Counted from the stretch's first letter, positions 1 through 6,433 are shown. The stretch is 6,433 bases of DNA from Candidatus Krumholzibacteriota bacterium (GCA_030613345.1 JAUWMD010000154.1:1-6433), one strand, 5' to 3'. Notes: a model not told the origin generated them from the letters alone. A program made the numbers and translations.

Positions 1-150
1 CTCGGGCCGGGCATCCGGTCGGGAACGAGCGATTCCACCGGTACGATTACGGTCCAGTACAACTCTCCGGTGGCCGCCGGAGTCCAGGATGTCATCGACG
101 CTAACCACGCCGTCGTGACGGCCGCTAATATAGACGATGTACCATATATC
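1..150 (+). other. C-terminal end of a preceding beta-sandwich module (residues 1-50)
   Basis: The first 50 residues contain strand-like stretches (TGTITVQY, HAVVTAA) followed by VPYITV, which leads into the first complete module. They look like the last strands of a domain whose start lies upstream of the window. Residues HAVVTAANIDDVPYITV resemble in layout the exit of the later A module (VDVDHAPAWQILEI), where a short loop with Pro joins two domains. Too little is present to assign a family. Confidence 0.5.
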
Positions 151-3100
151 ACAGTCGCGAGCGGAGCCACGAAGCTGCTCGTGCCCGACATAACGGGACA
201 GCCTTCCCAGGCAGGGGTCCCGTTCTCCTTCACCGTGAGGGCTGTCGACAGCAACGATAATCTCGATCCGGCCAATTCAAGCCATATCGTCCTCGCTCCT
301 GAGGTGGGAGGGGGACTGACTTTCAGCACAACGCCAGGGTTCATCTCCACAATCACAGAGGCCGATCTGTCCAGCGGATCTATTGTTCTCTACGGTATGG
401 GTACAACGACCGGCGACTGGAACATCGATATCACCGAGACGACCCTCGGTCTCTCGGCCACTTCATTCCCGGTGGCTGTCACGGCGAACGAAACGGTTCA
501 TCACTATGTTATCACGGTGCCACCGGGGGCCGTTGCGGGGGTTGATTTCCCCGTCAGCCTCGAGGCGAGGGACGAATGGAACAACCTGGTCACTACCGCC
601 GGGTATGACATAGACTTGCGGGCCGTCGATCCTGTAGACACGTCTCTCGCTGCGACTTCGGTCCTGACAGTGACATCCGGCGTCCTGAGCGGCGGAGTGT
701 TCACGGAAAACAAACAGACATATTACCTGGCCGAACGGATCAGGGTGGAGATCAGCGACGACAGCACAGCGGTCGTCGGCGTGGGCGGGATCGTTGATGT
801 CGACCACGCTCCCGCATGGCAGATCCTGGAGATCTCCGGCGACACCACGGACGTGGCAGCGGGGGATTCGATCCTTCTCAGGATGAGGGTCACCGACAAC
901 TTCGGCAACCCGGTAAACGGCGAGATAGTATCGTTCAGCATCCTTGAGGGAGGAGGGGGGCTCGCGGCGCCGCAGCGCCTGACCGGAACGGACGGAACGA
1001 CCTCGGTATCCTGCGCGACAGGAGAGGCCGCCGGGACGAACAGGGTAAGGGCCGCGATACTGGATGGAAATCCCGAGGGTCTGGAGACCCGTGAGTTCGT
1101 GATAGAGACCGTGCCGCGGGGCGCAATCGACTACGTCACGCTCACGATTACCGGCGACACCTTCGAAGCGGGAGAGGTGTTCAACGGGCATGTCGCCGCA
1201 TATGACCAGTTCGACAACCTCATAACGTCCGACAGCTCGACGAGACTCATACCGGTCGCGTTGTCGGCCTCGATCGATTTCGTGCCCGACACGCTCCAGC
1301 TCACTGCGGGCGAGGCCTCGTTTACCGCCAGTGACACGGTGATGGGTACCAACAGGATATCTATCGAGAATCTTGCCGGACAGGTCCTTGCGGCGTTCGG
1401 CGATCTTCTGACGATAACCGCCGGCCCGGCATACGAGCTCGTCAAGGTGAGCGGAGATACGACGGGAGTGATCTCGGGGGCCACTACGGAGATGATGGTC
1501 CGTGTGACCGACAGGTACGGTAATCCGGTCCAGGGAGAGATAGCAAGGTTCCTCATCACGAGCGATCTCGGCGGTAGCCCGTCACTGATAGACGGGACCG
1601 GCGCTCCCGATGACGGGCTCGTGCTCAGCGAGGCCGACGGGACGGCTGCCTGCAGCCTGCTGACCGATACGAATTACGGCACGAACACCGTACTTACAAC
1701 GATACTCGACGGAACGCCGGTGAGAGAGACCGCGACGTTCGATGTAGTCACTACAGCGGGCAATATCTCCAGATACACGGTGATTCCGGTCGGTACAGTT
1801 CATACAGCCGGCGAGAGTTTTGACGTAACGATTATCGGCTACGACCTCAACGACAATATCGCATTCGACGACAACACGACCATTGTTACCCTCGGAAGCG
1901 ACAGATCGGCAGTGTGGGCCGAGAATCCGGTCACGCTGTCGAACGGCTCGTACACCGTCAGTGTTTCGGAGACGGTCACCGGTCCCCTCGTGTTGACCGG
2001 CGAGACGCAGGGTGGCGGGGCGCTGAGCCACAGCGACACGATTACGATCGTTCCCGAGCTGCCATCGGGCGTCATCTCGATCACTTCGGTCGTTCCCGAT
2101 ACGATCACAGCCGACGGCATCAGCCTGTCGGCGATCACTACCGGACCGGTAACAGACGTATACGGCAACATCGTTCCCGAGAGGACGAGGGTCACAGTCG
2201 TTCCGTCGGACGGGACGATCGCCAGCGATGATTTTGATCCGGGCCTGCCGGGGACCCAGAGAGAGACGGGCCTGAACGGAGCGGTATCGGTATTCGTTCA
2301 GTCGAGCACTTCGCCGGGCGACGTCGCAGTCGATTTCCATAGTGTCGAAGGAACTGCGGCAGGTACGGCCGGCCTGACCTATGCTCCCGTTCCCGACGTG
2401 CAGTACGCCGATTCGATCTATCCCGTATTTGTGGCGCCGGGCTCCGGCGAACGTTTCAGTGTCCGCGTGACGAACTCGACTCCCACGTGGGTCGATCTCG
2501 ATCCTTCGTGCACGATCTCGTTCAACGACGGTCTCGGCAACGTATTCACCGCCGCGCTCGGTTCGGTCCAGCGTCTCGAAGGAGGCGCTATGGACAGTCT
2601 CATATTCCTGGAAACGGTCCTTCCGTCGTCGTTCGATCCAGGCACGTATTCACCGAGGGTGTCGCTGACGGGCATCGATCGCCAGGGAGCGGAATACGAA
2701 ACCGAATTCGCCGCGGGTATTAACTCGGTCATCGTATCGAGTATAGAGATCACCGGCATACAGCCCAGGAAGACTTTTGTGAGCAGAGGCGATACGGCCA
2801 TTGTCGACGTGACGGTGAGAAACAAGGGCGGGGCTTTCGTCCTGATGGATGATATTAATCTGGACTTTGCGATGGGGAGTTATACGACACTGCCGGATAT
2901 CGATCCGCCGCTTCCCGACACCCTTCATGCCGGGCTCGACGAGACATATGCGCTCATGGTTTACGTGCTGCCCAACTGCCCGCTCGGCTTCGATACCATC
3001 GACGCCTGGGCAACGGCACATGTAAACGGCGATGATATATCGGATCTTTCCGCCGACGACAACTATGGAGTCTGGATGGTCCAGTCCGCCGCGCATATCT

Positions 3101-6100
3101 CGGACGTACCCGGTTCTCTCACACCTTCGATCGTCTCGGTGGGACAGTCCCATTCCTTTGCCGTCGACCTGTCGAACTCGGGCGAGGCGGCAGTTATCCT
3201 CGACGCGGCAGATACGAGGTTGAGCTTCACCGATGGAGTGGAGACGTACAGTGTTGCGCTGGGAGTGGAGGGAGCTCTTACCGGCATGTCGGTTTCCGAT
3301 ATCGTCTTCCCGCCAGCGGCCGTTCCAGGGACGATGGCTCACGGAACCTGGCCGGTTACCGTGGAGCTGGTCGGGACCGAGAACGGCGGCGCGTTCGACA
3401 CTTTGTTGGTGCTGAGCGATCAGGTGTCGGTCGTCGATCCGGCCGCAGTGACGTATATCTCCGCGACACTCACGCCGTCAACCGTGAGCAAGAACAGCTC
3501 GGTCGCATTCGAGGTCGGGATCCGAAACTCCGGAGGCGCCGACGTCATCCTTGATCCGGCGACAACGACGTTTGAGTTATTTGACGGGACTACTACATAC
3601 ACTGCTTATCTCGACGGCGCACGCAACACCCTGCTCGCGCCGGGCGACAATACGATATGGTTCGATGCGGTCACTATCCCACCCGGATTCATCTCCGGCA
3701 GTTACTTGCCCGTTATAGACCTGTCCGGTACGGAGAACGGCCTGCCGTTCGCCGCGCAGCCTTCAGTTACCGACGCCGTGTCGGTGCAAGATGCCTCGCA
3801 GCTCGCGATAAACAGCACTGAGATCGAACCGTCCGACCTCTTCACGGCCGACCAGACAGGATTCAGGCTTGCCGAGATACGGGTCGCCAACAACGGCGGA
3901 GCGGTGGTCAGGCTCGACAGCCTCGACGTCAGGTTCTACATAGGCGGTAGCGAGGTCACAGGTGAATACACCCTGACTGAAGCGCCTCCTGTCGCGGGAT
4001 TAGAGATCCCCGGCGGAGCGGACACGCTCGTCAGGATGTTGTTCACGGATGCAGCCGGAGCTATGACGACAGGGACCGTTACCGTTGAGACGTCTGTGTG
4101 GGGTACCGACCTGAACAGCTCCGATGAGCTCGAAGCGACGACCGAATACGGCGGCAAGGGAAGCTTTACAGTTCAGACTCCCGCCGAACTCGTGGTCGAA
4201 CATGTCATCGCTTCGGTGAGCGAGGCAACGGTGAATCAGGAAAGTGACTGGATTGTCGACGTCATCGTGCGCAACGACGGTGAATCGGACCTGAATATTG
4301 ATCTGGGCCCGGCTGCGACATACCTGACCTTCTCGAGCTCGGGGGATTTCACCGTGATACCTCCCACTGAACTGGCCGGCGGCGGAAGCATCCTCGAGGG
4401 CGAATCGTCCGATACACTGAGATTTACAGTGGATGTCACCGGCTCGGTAGCCGGCGACAGCCGCGTGAACATGGTCACTGAAGGAACGGAGATAAACTCT
4501 TCCAGGCCTCTCGGCCCTGTCAGCGCGGCGGCGCCGGACGAAGCGGCCGTTGAGATCCAGGATGCAGCATTGCTGCAGGTCGTCTCGGTGACCCCTCTTC
4601 AGGATCCAGTGACTGTAGGCCAGGCCAACGAGTGGTCGATCGATATGGCCGTAACCAACGGCGGCGGATCGAGCGTGACTCTCGATCTCGGCAGTGTTGA
4701 TTCGACCGCGATCATCGTCGAGGGTGGAGCCGGCTTCGCCTTCACGAGGCCGGTGGAGCTTCTCGAGGGCGGCGTATCGCTCCCGGCGGGCGGAAGCGGA
4801 ACGCTGAGGTTTGTTGTCAGCACTACCGGATCAGTTCCCGCCGGCGCCACGGCACTGTCGGGCAGCATCGTAGGTACCGAGGACAACAGCGGGACGAGGG
4901 TGCACCATTCGATTACAGGCCCCGTCGGGGTCAACTCGGTAGTCTTCGAGGAAAGGCCTGTTCCTGCATACGCTGCCGCCAGCCTGACGCCTGCAGTGGC
5001 GAGCAGCGGCACCGACATTGATATCCAGCTCGGCATATTCAGCGCCGACGCCGATCATTCGACACTGATCCTCGACAGGGAGAAGACACAGGCGTGGTTC
5101 GGCGACGCTGATGGAGACACGTTCAGGACCGACCTCTCGGCTGTATCCGACGTGACGCTCGAGGGCGGGCTCGCAACGACGCTGATCTTCAACGGCGCCG
5201 CAGTCTCCGAGGACCTTGAGAGAACCGGATATACCATAGGCATCCATCTCGAAGGCACGGAGAACGGGAACCCGTTCTCCGCCGACATCACATCGGCACC
5301 CGACATGCTCTTCGTAGAGGAAGCGCCGCAGCTCAGCATCATCGCGATAGAGACGCCGCAGAGCGTCACAGCCTCGCTGCAGCCTTCCTGGGACGTCAGG
5401 ATGGTCCTCCACAACACCGGTGAGGCTTCCGTCAGGCTTACTCTCGATCCGGACTCTACAGGCGTATCCTTCTCGATCGCCGGGGTGGGGGACAGGACTT
5501 TTGAATACACGATCGATCCGCCGGCAGGGCTTTCGGGGGCCGGTGGACTGGTGCTCGCCGGTAACCAGGTCGATACTCTTGTTTTCAACGTCACCGGCAC
5601 CGGCTCGACGACGGGAACGGCGCTCGTGAACGGCGAGGTCACGGCCGTCGACATCAACAGCAGCGAGATCCTCGCCGACGATACGTATACCGGCGGCGGA
5701 AGCTACATGGCCGTTCAGGATCCATCGCTGCCGGTCGTGCTCGAGGCGGTGGCCAGCCAGGATTCGGTGACTTCAGGCCAGTCCACGCCGTGGAGAGTTA
5801 CACTGCTCGTCAGGAACGACGGAGAGGCGGTGATGACACTTCGGCCGGGCAGTACGCTAGTCTATGCCGACTATGCGCTGACAGTGCCTTCGCCTCCCGC
5901 GGCGTTTACCGAAGGAGGGACCGCTCTGGCAGCAGGCGAGGCGGGACATATCGAATTTGAGATCACACCAGCGCCTGTCATACCAGCCGGGTACGATCTG
6001 AGAATAGACGCGATCGCCGGTTTCATCGAGGATAACCGCGGCGAGTACATTGCGTTCGATACCGGCATCGAGGGCAGCGGATACGGCGGCGTCAGGATAC

Positions 6101-6433
6101 AGGCGCCGGCCGATATCAGCATAATCTCGCTTACAGGCAACGCGGCGAGACAGCCTTTCGTGAACAGGAACCAGGACTTCCCGCTCGTAGTCGAGATCAC
6201 GAACAACGGTGAGGCCTCAGCGGAGCTCGTCACCGCCGGTCTTGCCGGCGATGGCTTGTCGAGCATTTTGAATACCCCTCTCATTACCGGAACGCTCGCC
6301 GGGGGAGAGACTGTGGTCGATACTTTCAGGCTCACGGCGGCAGATGCGGCCGGGAACGAGGAATTCACCGCCTCGATACTCTCGGCGGTCGATGCCAACT
6401 CGGGGCAGGCGGATCTCGTTATCCTGTCGCCTG
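1..6433 (+). CDS. Giant multi-domain Ig-like/CARDB-like repeat surface protein, internal fragment open at both ends
   Basis: Frame 1 has no stop codon in 2144 consecutive codons; only one leftover base follows the last codon. The translation begins LGPGIRSGTS and ends ADLVILSP, with no start codon context, signal peptide, anchor or stop, so both ends lie outside. The product is a chain of about 100-130-residue beta-sandwich modules: seven invasin/Big-like ones (residues 51-800), then eleven CARDB-like ones (801-2144). I count eight Lys and four Cys (C338, C551, C837, C993); acidic residues outnumber basic ones (17 to 3 in residues 1401-1500). No transmembrane helix, catalytic motif or nucleotide-binding motif is visible. 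Such chains in bacteria are usually secreted or outer-membrane-attached adhesins or stalks, so an extracellular structural or adhesive role is inferred from architecture alone. The specific protein is not recognised. Confidence in the reading frame is very high; confidence in the function is moderate. Confidence 0.8.
151..498 (+). repeat. Ig-like module A0 (residues 51-166)
   Basis: This is the first complete Ig-like module. It carries the A-type signature QAGVPFSFTVRAVDSNDN (residues 70-87): an A-G turn, an aromatic residue, an alternating beta strand, then D-S-N-D-N. The same layout recurs in the other A modules (HTAGESFDVTIIGYDLNDN in A3). The second half has GSIVLYGMGTTTGDWNIDI and closes with SFPVAVTANE. 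No B-type module separates it from the next A module, unlike the strict alternation that follows. Family assignment to the Ig-like/invasin-type superfamily is by pattern only, and edges are accurate to about five residues. Confidence 0.7.
499..810 (+). repeat. Ig-like module A1 (residues 167-270)
   Basis: This A-type module opens with HHYVITVPPGAVAGVDFPVS and has the AG-x-x-F turn and the D-E-W-N-N-L loop (EARDEWNNLVT, about residues 188-198) in place of D-x-x-D-N. The hydrophobic/polar alternation in DIDLRAV, VLTVTSG and RIRVEISDD is typical of beta strands. It ends with VGGIVDVDHAP, where a His-Ala-Pro linker hands over to the first B module. Two His residues at its start (167-168) are unusual in this His-poor protein, but no metal site can be claimed from them. 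Confidence 0.7.
811..1125 (+). repeat. Big_1/invasin-like Ig module B1 (residues 271-375)
   Basis: This module best fits the bacterial Ig-like group 1 (invasin/intimin) pattern: SGDTTDVAAGDSILLRMRV (279-297), then the hallmark VTDNFGNPVNGEIVSFSI (297-314), then TGTDGTTSVSC and an A-G-T-N-R-V-R-A strand. In that family, V-x-D-x-x-G-N-P-V-x-G sits at the turn before strands C/D, and T-x-x-D-G-x-A/T precedes the F strand. It contains C338, one of only four cysteines in the fragment. A Gly-rich stretch (EGGGGL, encoded over a G-rich tract near bases 945-960) lies in the middle loop. Confidence 0.8.
1126..1431 (+). repeat. Ig-like module A2 (residues 376-477)
   Basis: This A-type module has LTITGDTFEAGEVFNGHVAA followed by YDQFDNLIT, the clearest example of the A signature (E-A-G-x-x-F and Y-D-x-F-D-N). 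Later strands are RLIPVALSAS, TLQLTAGEASF and TNRISIENLAG. It ends with LLTITAGPA. Its opening T-G-D-T-F resembles the S-G-D-T-T at the start of B1 and B2, suggesting that A and B modules share an ancestor. Confidence 0.75.
1432..1764 (+). repeat. Big_1/invasin-like Ig module B2 (residues 478-588)
   Basis: This module is a close structural counterpart of B1: VKVSGDTTGVISGATTEMMV, then VRVTDRYGNPVQGEIARFLI (500-519), then SEADGTAACSL and NYGTNTVLTTILDG. Both B1 and B2 have S-G-D-T-T-x-V at the start, T-D-x-(F/Y)-G-N-P-V-x-G-E-I in the middle and I-L-D-G near the end. At the DNA level these stretches differ at many third positions, so the duplication is old. It carries C551, five residues after the D-G turn, where C338 in B1 is seven after. 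It is slightly longer than B1 because of a loop around DGTGAPDDG. Confidence 0.8.
1765..2073 (+). repeat. Ig-like module A3 (residues 589-691)
   Basis: This A-type module has ISRYTVIPVGTVHTAGESFD, then VTIIGYDLNDNIAF. It has the A-G-x-x-F turn and the Y-D-L-N-D-N loop of its siblings. The strand-rich second half includes TTIVTLGSD, NGSYTVSVSET and GPLVLTGETQGGG, and it exits with DTITIVPELPSGV. Pro-rich exit loops like this one separate several modules of the first block. Confidence 0.75.
2074..2400 (+). repeat. Big_1/invasin-like Ig module B3, last of the first block (residues 692-800)
   Basis: This module keeps the core of the invasin-type fold: PDTITADGISLSAITTGPV, then the hallmark VTDVYGNIVPERTRVTVVP (718-736), then TGLNGAVSVFVQSSTSPGD. 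The A-D-G-x-x-x-S-x-I-T start and the D-x-x-G-N-x-V-P turn are textbook Big_1 features. It differs from B1 and B2 in lacking S-G-D-T-T and in having N-G-A-V rather than D-G-T. It ends with GLTYAPVPDV, after which the protein switches to a different module type. Confidence 0.8.
2401..2742 (+). repeat. CARDB-like module R1, first of the second block (residues 801-914)
   Basis: This divergent founder-type module has a strand ending VRVTNSTPTWVDLDPS (N825 in the N-x-G position but with S-T instead of x-G), then RLEGGAMDSLIFLETVLP, then DPGTYSPRVSLTGIDRQG. This order (N-turn strand, L-x-G-G plus strand, G-T-Y plus strand, loop with D or N) recurs in every later module. The exit is INSVIVSS. It contains C837. 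Assignment to the block rests on order and spacing rather than on close identity. Confidence 0.65.
2743..3090 (+). repeat. CARDB-like module R2 (residues 915-1030)
   Basis: This module opens IEITGIQPRKTFVSRGDTA and has the family motif VDVTVRNKGGAFVLMDD (N941-K-G943-G), 116 residues after N825. The L-x-x-G-L-D-E-T-Y-A-L-M-V strand and the A-W-A-T-A-H-V-N-G-D-D loop follow in the usual order. It holds C993 in LPNCPLG, the last cysteine of the fragment; the remaining 1151 residues have none. Two of the eight lysines in the fragment (K924, K942) are here. Confidence 0.7.
3091..3444 (+). repeat. CARDB-like module R3, short form with GTENG hairpin (residues 1031-1148)
   Basis: The motif strand is FAVDLSNSGEAAVILD (N1059-S-G1061-E), 118 residues after N941. 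Before it comes S-L-T-P-S-I-V-S-V-G-Q, matching T-L-T-P in R4 and S-L-T-P in R8. The penultimate strand reads VELVGTENGGAF, the first occurrence of a G-T-E-N-G-x-x-F hairpin that is shared with R4 and R8 only. The exit is VSVVDPA, the prototype of the inter-module linker. Confidence 0.8.
3445..3798 (+). repeat. CARDB-like module R4, short form with GTENG hairpin (residues 1149-1266)
   Basis: This module is closest to R3: ATLTPSTVSKNSSVAFEVGI, then IRNSGGADVILDPATT (N1176-S-G1178-G), then LLAPGDNTIWFDAV, and IDLSGTENGLPFAA at the hairpin. Both R3 and R4 are 118 residues long. It exits through VSVQDAS. The shared V-I-L-D after the N-x-G turn and the shared hairpin suggest that R3 and R4 are a local duplication, although the DNA has diverged. 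Confidence 0.8.
3799..4185 (+). repeat. CARDB-like module R5, first of the long form (residues 1267-1395)
   Basis: Length rises to 129 residues here. The motif strand is RLAEIRVANNGGAVVRLD (N1297-N-G1299-G), with F1288 in the place occupied by a conserved Trp in later modules. The middle has LEIPGGADTLVRMLF, and the late strand is VETSVWGTDLNSSDEL, where G-T-D-L-N-S-S replaces G-T-E-N-G. The exit is TVQTPA. The extra length lies mostly between the motif strand and the L-x-x-G-G strand and before the exit. Confidence 0.75.
4186..4569 (+). repeat. CARDB-like module R6, long form with conserved Trp (residues 1396-1523)
   Basis: The motif strand is SDWIVDVIVRNDGESDLNID, with W1417 eight residues before N1425-D-G1427-E. 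The middle strand is ILEGESSDTLRFTVDVTGSV, closely like R7 (AGGSGTLRFVVSTTGSV). The late loop is TEGTEINSSRPLGPV, and the exit is VEIQDAA. R6 and R7 look like nearest neighbours by sequence as well as position. Confidence 0.8.
4570..4959 (+). repeat. CARDB-like module R7, long form with conserved Trp (residues 1524-1653)
   Basis: The motif strand is NEWSIDMAVTNGGGSSVTLD, with W1545 and N1553-G-G1555-G exactly 128 residues after the same residues in R6. It continues with PVELLEGGVSLPAGGSGTLR and the loop IVGTEDNSGTRVHH, then exits through VVFEERP. The G-T-E-D-N-S-G loop is intermediate between the G-T-E-N-G of the short form and the D-x-N-S of the long form. Confidence 0.8.
4960..5328 (+). repeat. 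CARDB-like module R8, divergent, short-form type, with DADGD loop (residues 1654-1776)
   Basis: R8 breaks the run of long modules. It starts ASLTPAVASSGTDIDIQLGI, like the S-L-T-P/T-L-T-P start of R3 and R4, and has the same IHLEGTENGNPFSA hairpin. The N-x-G-E turn is replaced by FSADADHSTLILD, although the L-I-L-D that follows is kept. Residue I1673 stands where W1545 stands in R7, exactly 128 residues later, so spacing is intact. It also contains WFGDADGDTF (1699-1708), an acidic D-x-D-G-D loop of the kind seen in calcium-binding sites, though this is only suggestive. The exit is LFVEEAP. Confidence 0.7.
5329..5727 (+). repeat. CARDB-like module R9, long form with conserved Trp (residues 1777-1909)
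   Basis: At 133 residues this is the longest module. The motif strand is PSWDVRMVLHNTGEASVRL, with W1797 and N1805-T-G1807-E, 252 residues (two periods) after the same positions in R7. The middle strand is LVLAGNQVDTLVFNVTGTGS, and the late loop is VTAVDINSSEIL, of the D-x-N-S-S type seen in R5 and R6. The exit is MAVQDPS. Confidence 0.8.
5728..6111 (+). repeat. CARDB-like module R10, long form with conserved Trp (residues 1910-2037)
   Basis: The motif strand is TPWRVTLLVRNDGEAVMTLR, with W1931 and N1939-D-G1941-E; the VRNDGE hexapeptide is identical to that of R6. The middle has TEGGTALAAGEAGHIEFEIT, and the late loop is IAGFIEDNRGEYIAF. A Gly-rich GIEGSGYGGV precedes the exit VRIQAPA, which may make this linker more flexible than its siblings. 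Confidence 0.8.
6112..6433 (+). repeat. CARDB-like module R11, cut by the window edge (residues 2038-2144)
   Basis: The motif strand is DFPLVVEITNNGEASAELV, with F2060 at the Trp position and N2068-N-G2070-E, 129 residues after R10. The middle strand is TLAGGETVVDTFRLTAAD, and the late loop AVDANSGQADLV is of the D-x-N-S-G type. The last residues LVILSP look like the start of the exit linker, so the module is nearly complete and a further module or a different domain should begin within a few codons beyond the window. Confidence 0.7.

Noticed and set aside
945..960. G-rich tract (ends in six G) as a possible phase-variation slippage site
   Set aside because: Six G is short for a contingency tract, the reading frame continues intact on both sides, and the tract simply encodes a Gly-rich loop in module B1.
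463..1191. Long minus-strand ORF (242 codons), with similar ones at 1582-2340, 2650-3342 and 4831-5412
   Set aside because: These four lie codon-for-codon opposite frame 1. They stay open only because the + strand gene seldom uses TCA, TTA and CTA codons; the stop at 463-465 is a TCA Ser codon on the + strand. Their translations are Arg/Asp-rich with no recognisable domain, and the + frame shows clear modules over the same bases.
1914..2231. Plus-strand ORF of 105 codons (and others at 383-613, 2487-2723, 3032-3223, 3233-3415, 5420-5629) in a shifted frame
   Set aside because: These are +2/+3 frame shadows inside modules of the frame 1 gene. Their translations are rich in Arg, His and Ser, as expected from out-of-frame reading, and have no family signature.
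4563..4577. Inverted repeat tGCAGCAtTGCTGCa as a possible terminator or operator
   Set aside because: The loop would be one base, so no good hairpin forms. There is no T-run after it, and it lies inside the coding sequence at the R6/R7 junction (DAALLQ).
5055..5657. Minus-strand ORF of 200 codons, with others in the same class at 1131-1559 and 5871-6398
   Set aside because: Their Ser/Pro/Val-rich translations show no domain structure, they overlap well-defined modules on the + strand, and they are expected by chance opposite a GC-rich gene with biased codons.
1..6433. A new defence, CRISPR or mobile system hidden in the window
   Set aside because: I saw no direct repeats with spacers, no transposase, recombinase, nuclease, helicase or toxin motifs, no terminal inverted repeats and no intergenic space. 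Everything is explained by one structural repeat protein.

Overview
The window is the inside of one very large gene. Reading frame 1 of the + strand runs from base 1 to the last complete codon (2144 codons) with no stop. Neither start nor stop codon lies in the window, so the gene is open at both ends. The translation is a low-complexity, beta-rich, secreted-type protein. It is rich in Thr, Ser, Gly, Val, Ala and Asp, has few lysines and cysteines, and shows no membrane segment or enzymatic motif that I can recognise. I found no second gene, RNA gene, mobile element, CRISPR array, promoter or terminator. The long minus-strand ORFs are shadows of this gene.

The protein has two blocks. Residues about 1-800 (bases 1-2400) hold the tail of one domain and then seven Ig-like modules in the order A A B A B A B. 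The B modules look like bacterial Ig-like group 1 (invasin/intimin-type, Big_1) domains, with the pattern V-T-D-x-x-G-N-x-V followed by D/N-G-x-x. The A modules are a sister type with an A-G-x-x-F and D-x-x-(D/N)-N pattern. Residues about 801-2144 (bases 2401-6433) hold eleven tandem modules of 114-133 residues built around an N-x-G-(E/G) turn (VRNDGE, VTNGGG, ITNNGE). They resemble CARDB-type cell-adhesion beta-sandwich domains. The last module is cut by the window edge.

The likely role, by inference from architecture only, is a giant exported stalk or adhesin, in which stacked beta-sandwich domains hold a functional end away from the cell. The signal peptide, any binding or catalytic domain, and the sorting or anchoring domain must lie outside the window.

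The organism is uncertain. GC content is about 60% by eye, with frequent AGG (Arg) and ATA (Ile) codons, and the protein is a multi-kilobase Ig/CARDB-like repeat protein. This fits an uncultured Gram-negative bacterium, for instance one of the FCB-related candidate phyla, but that is a guess from style, not a match.
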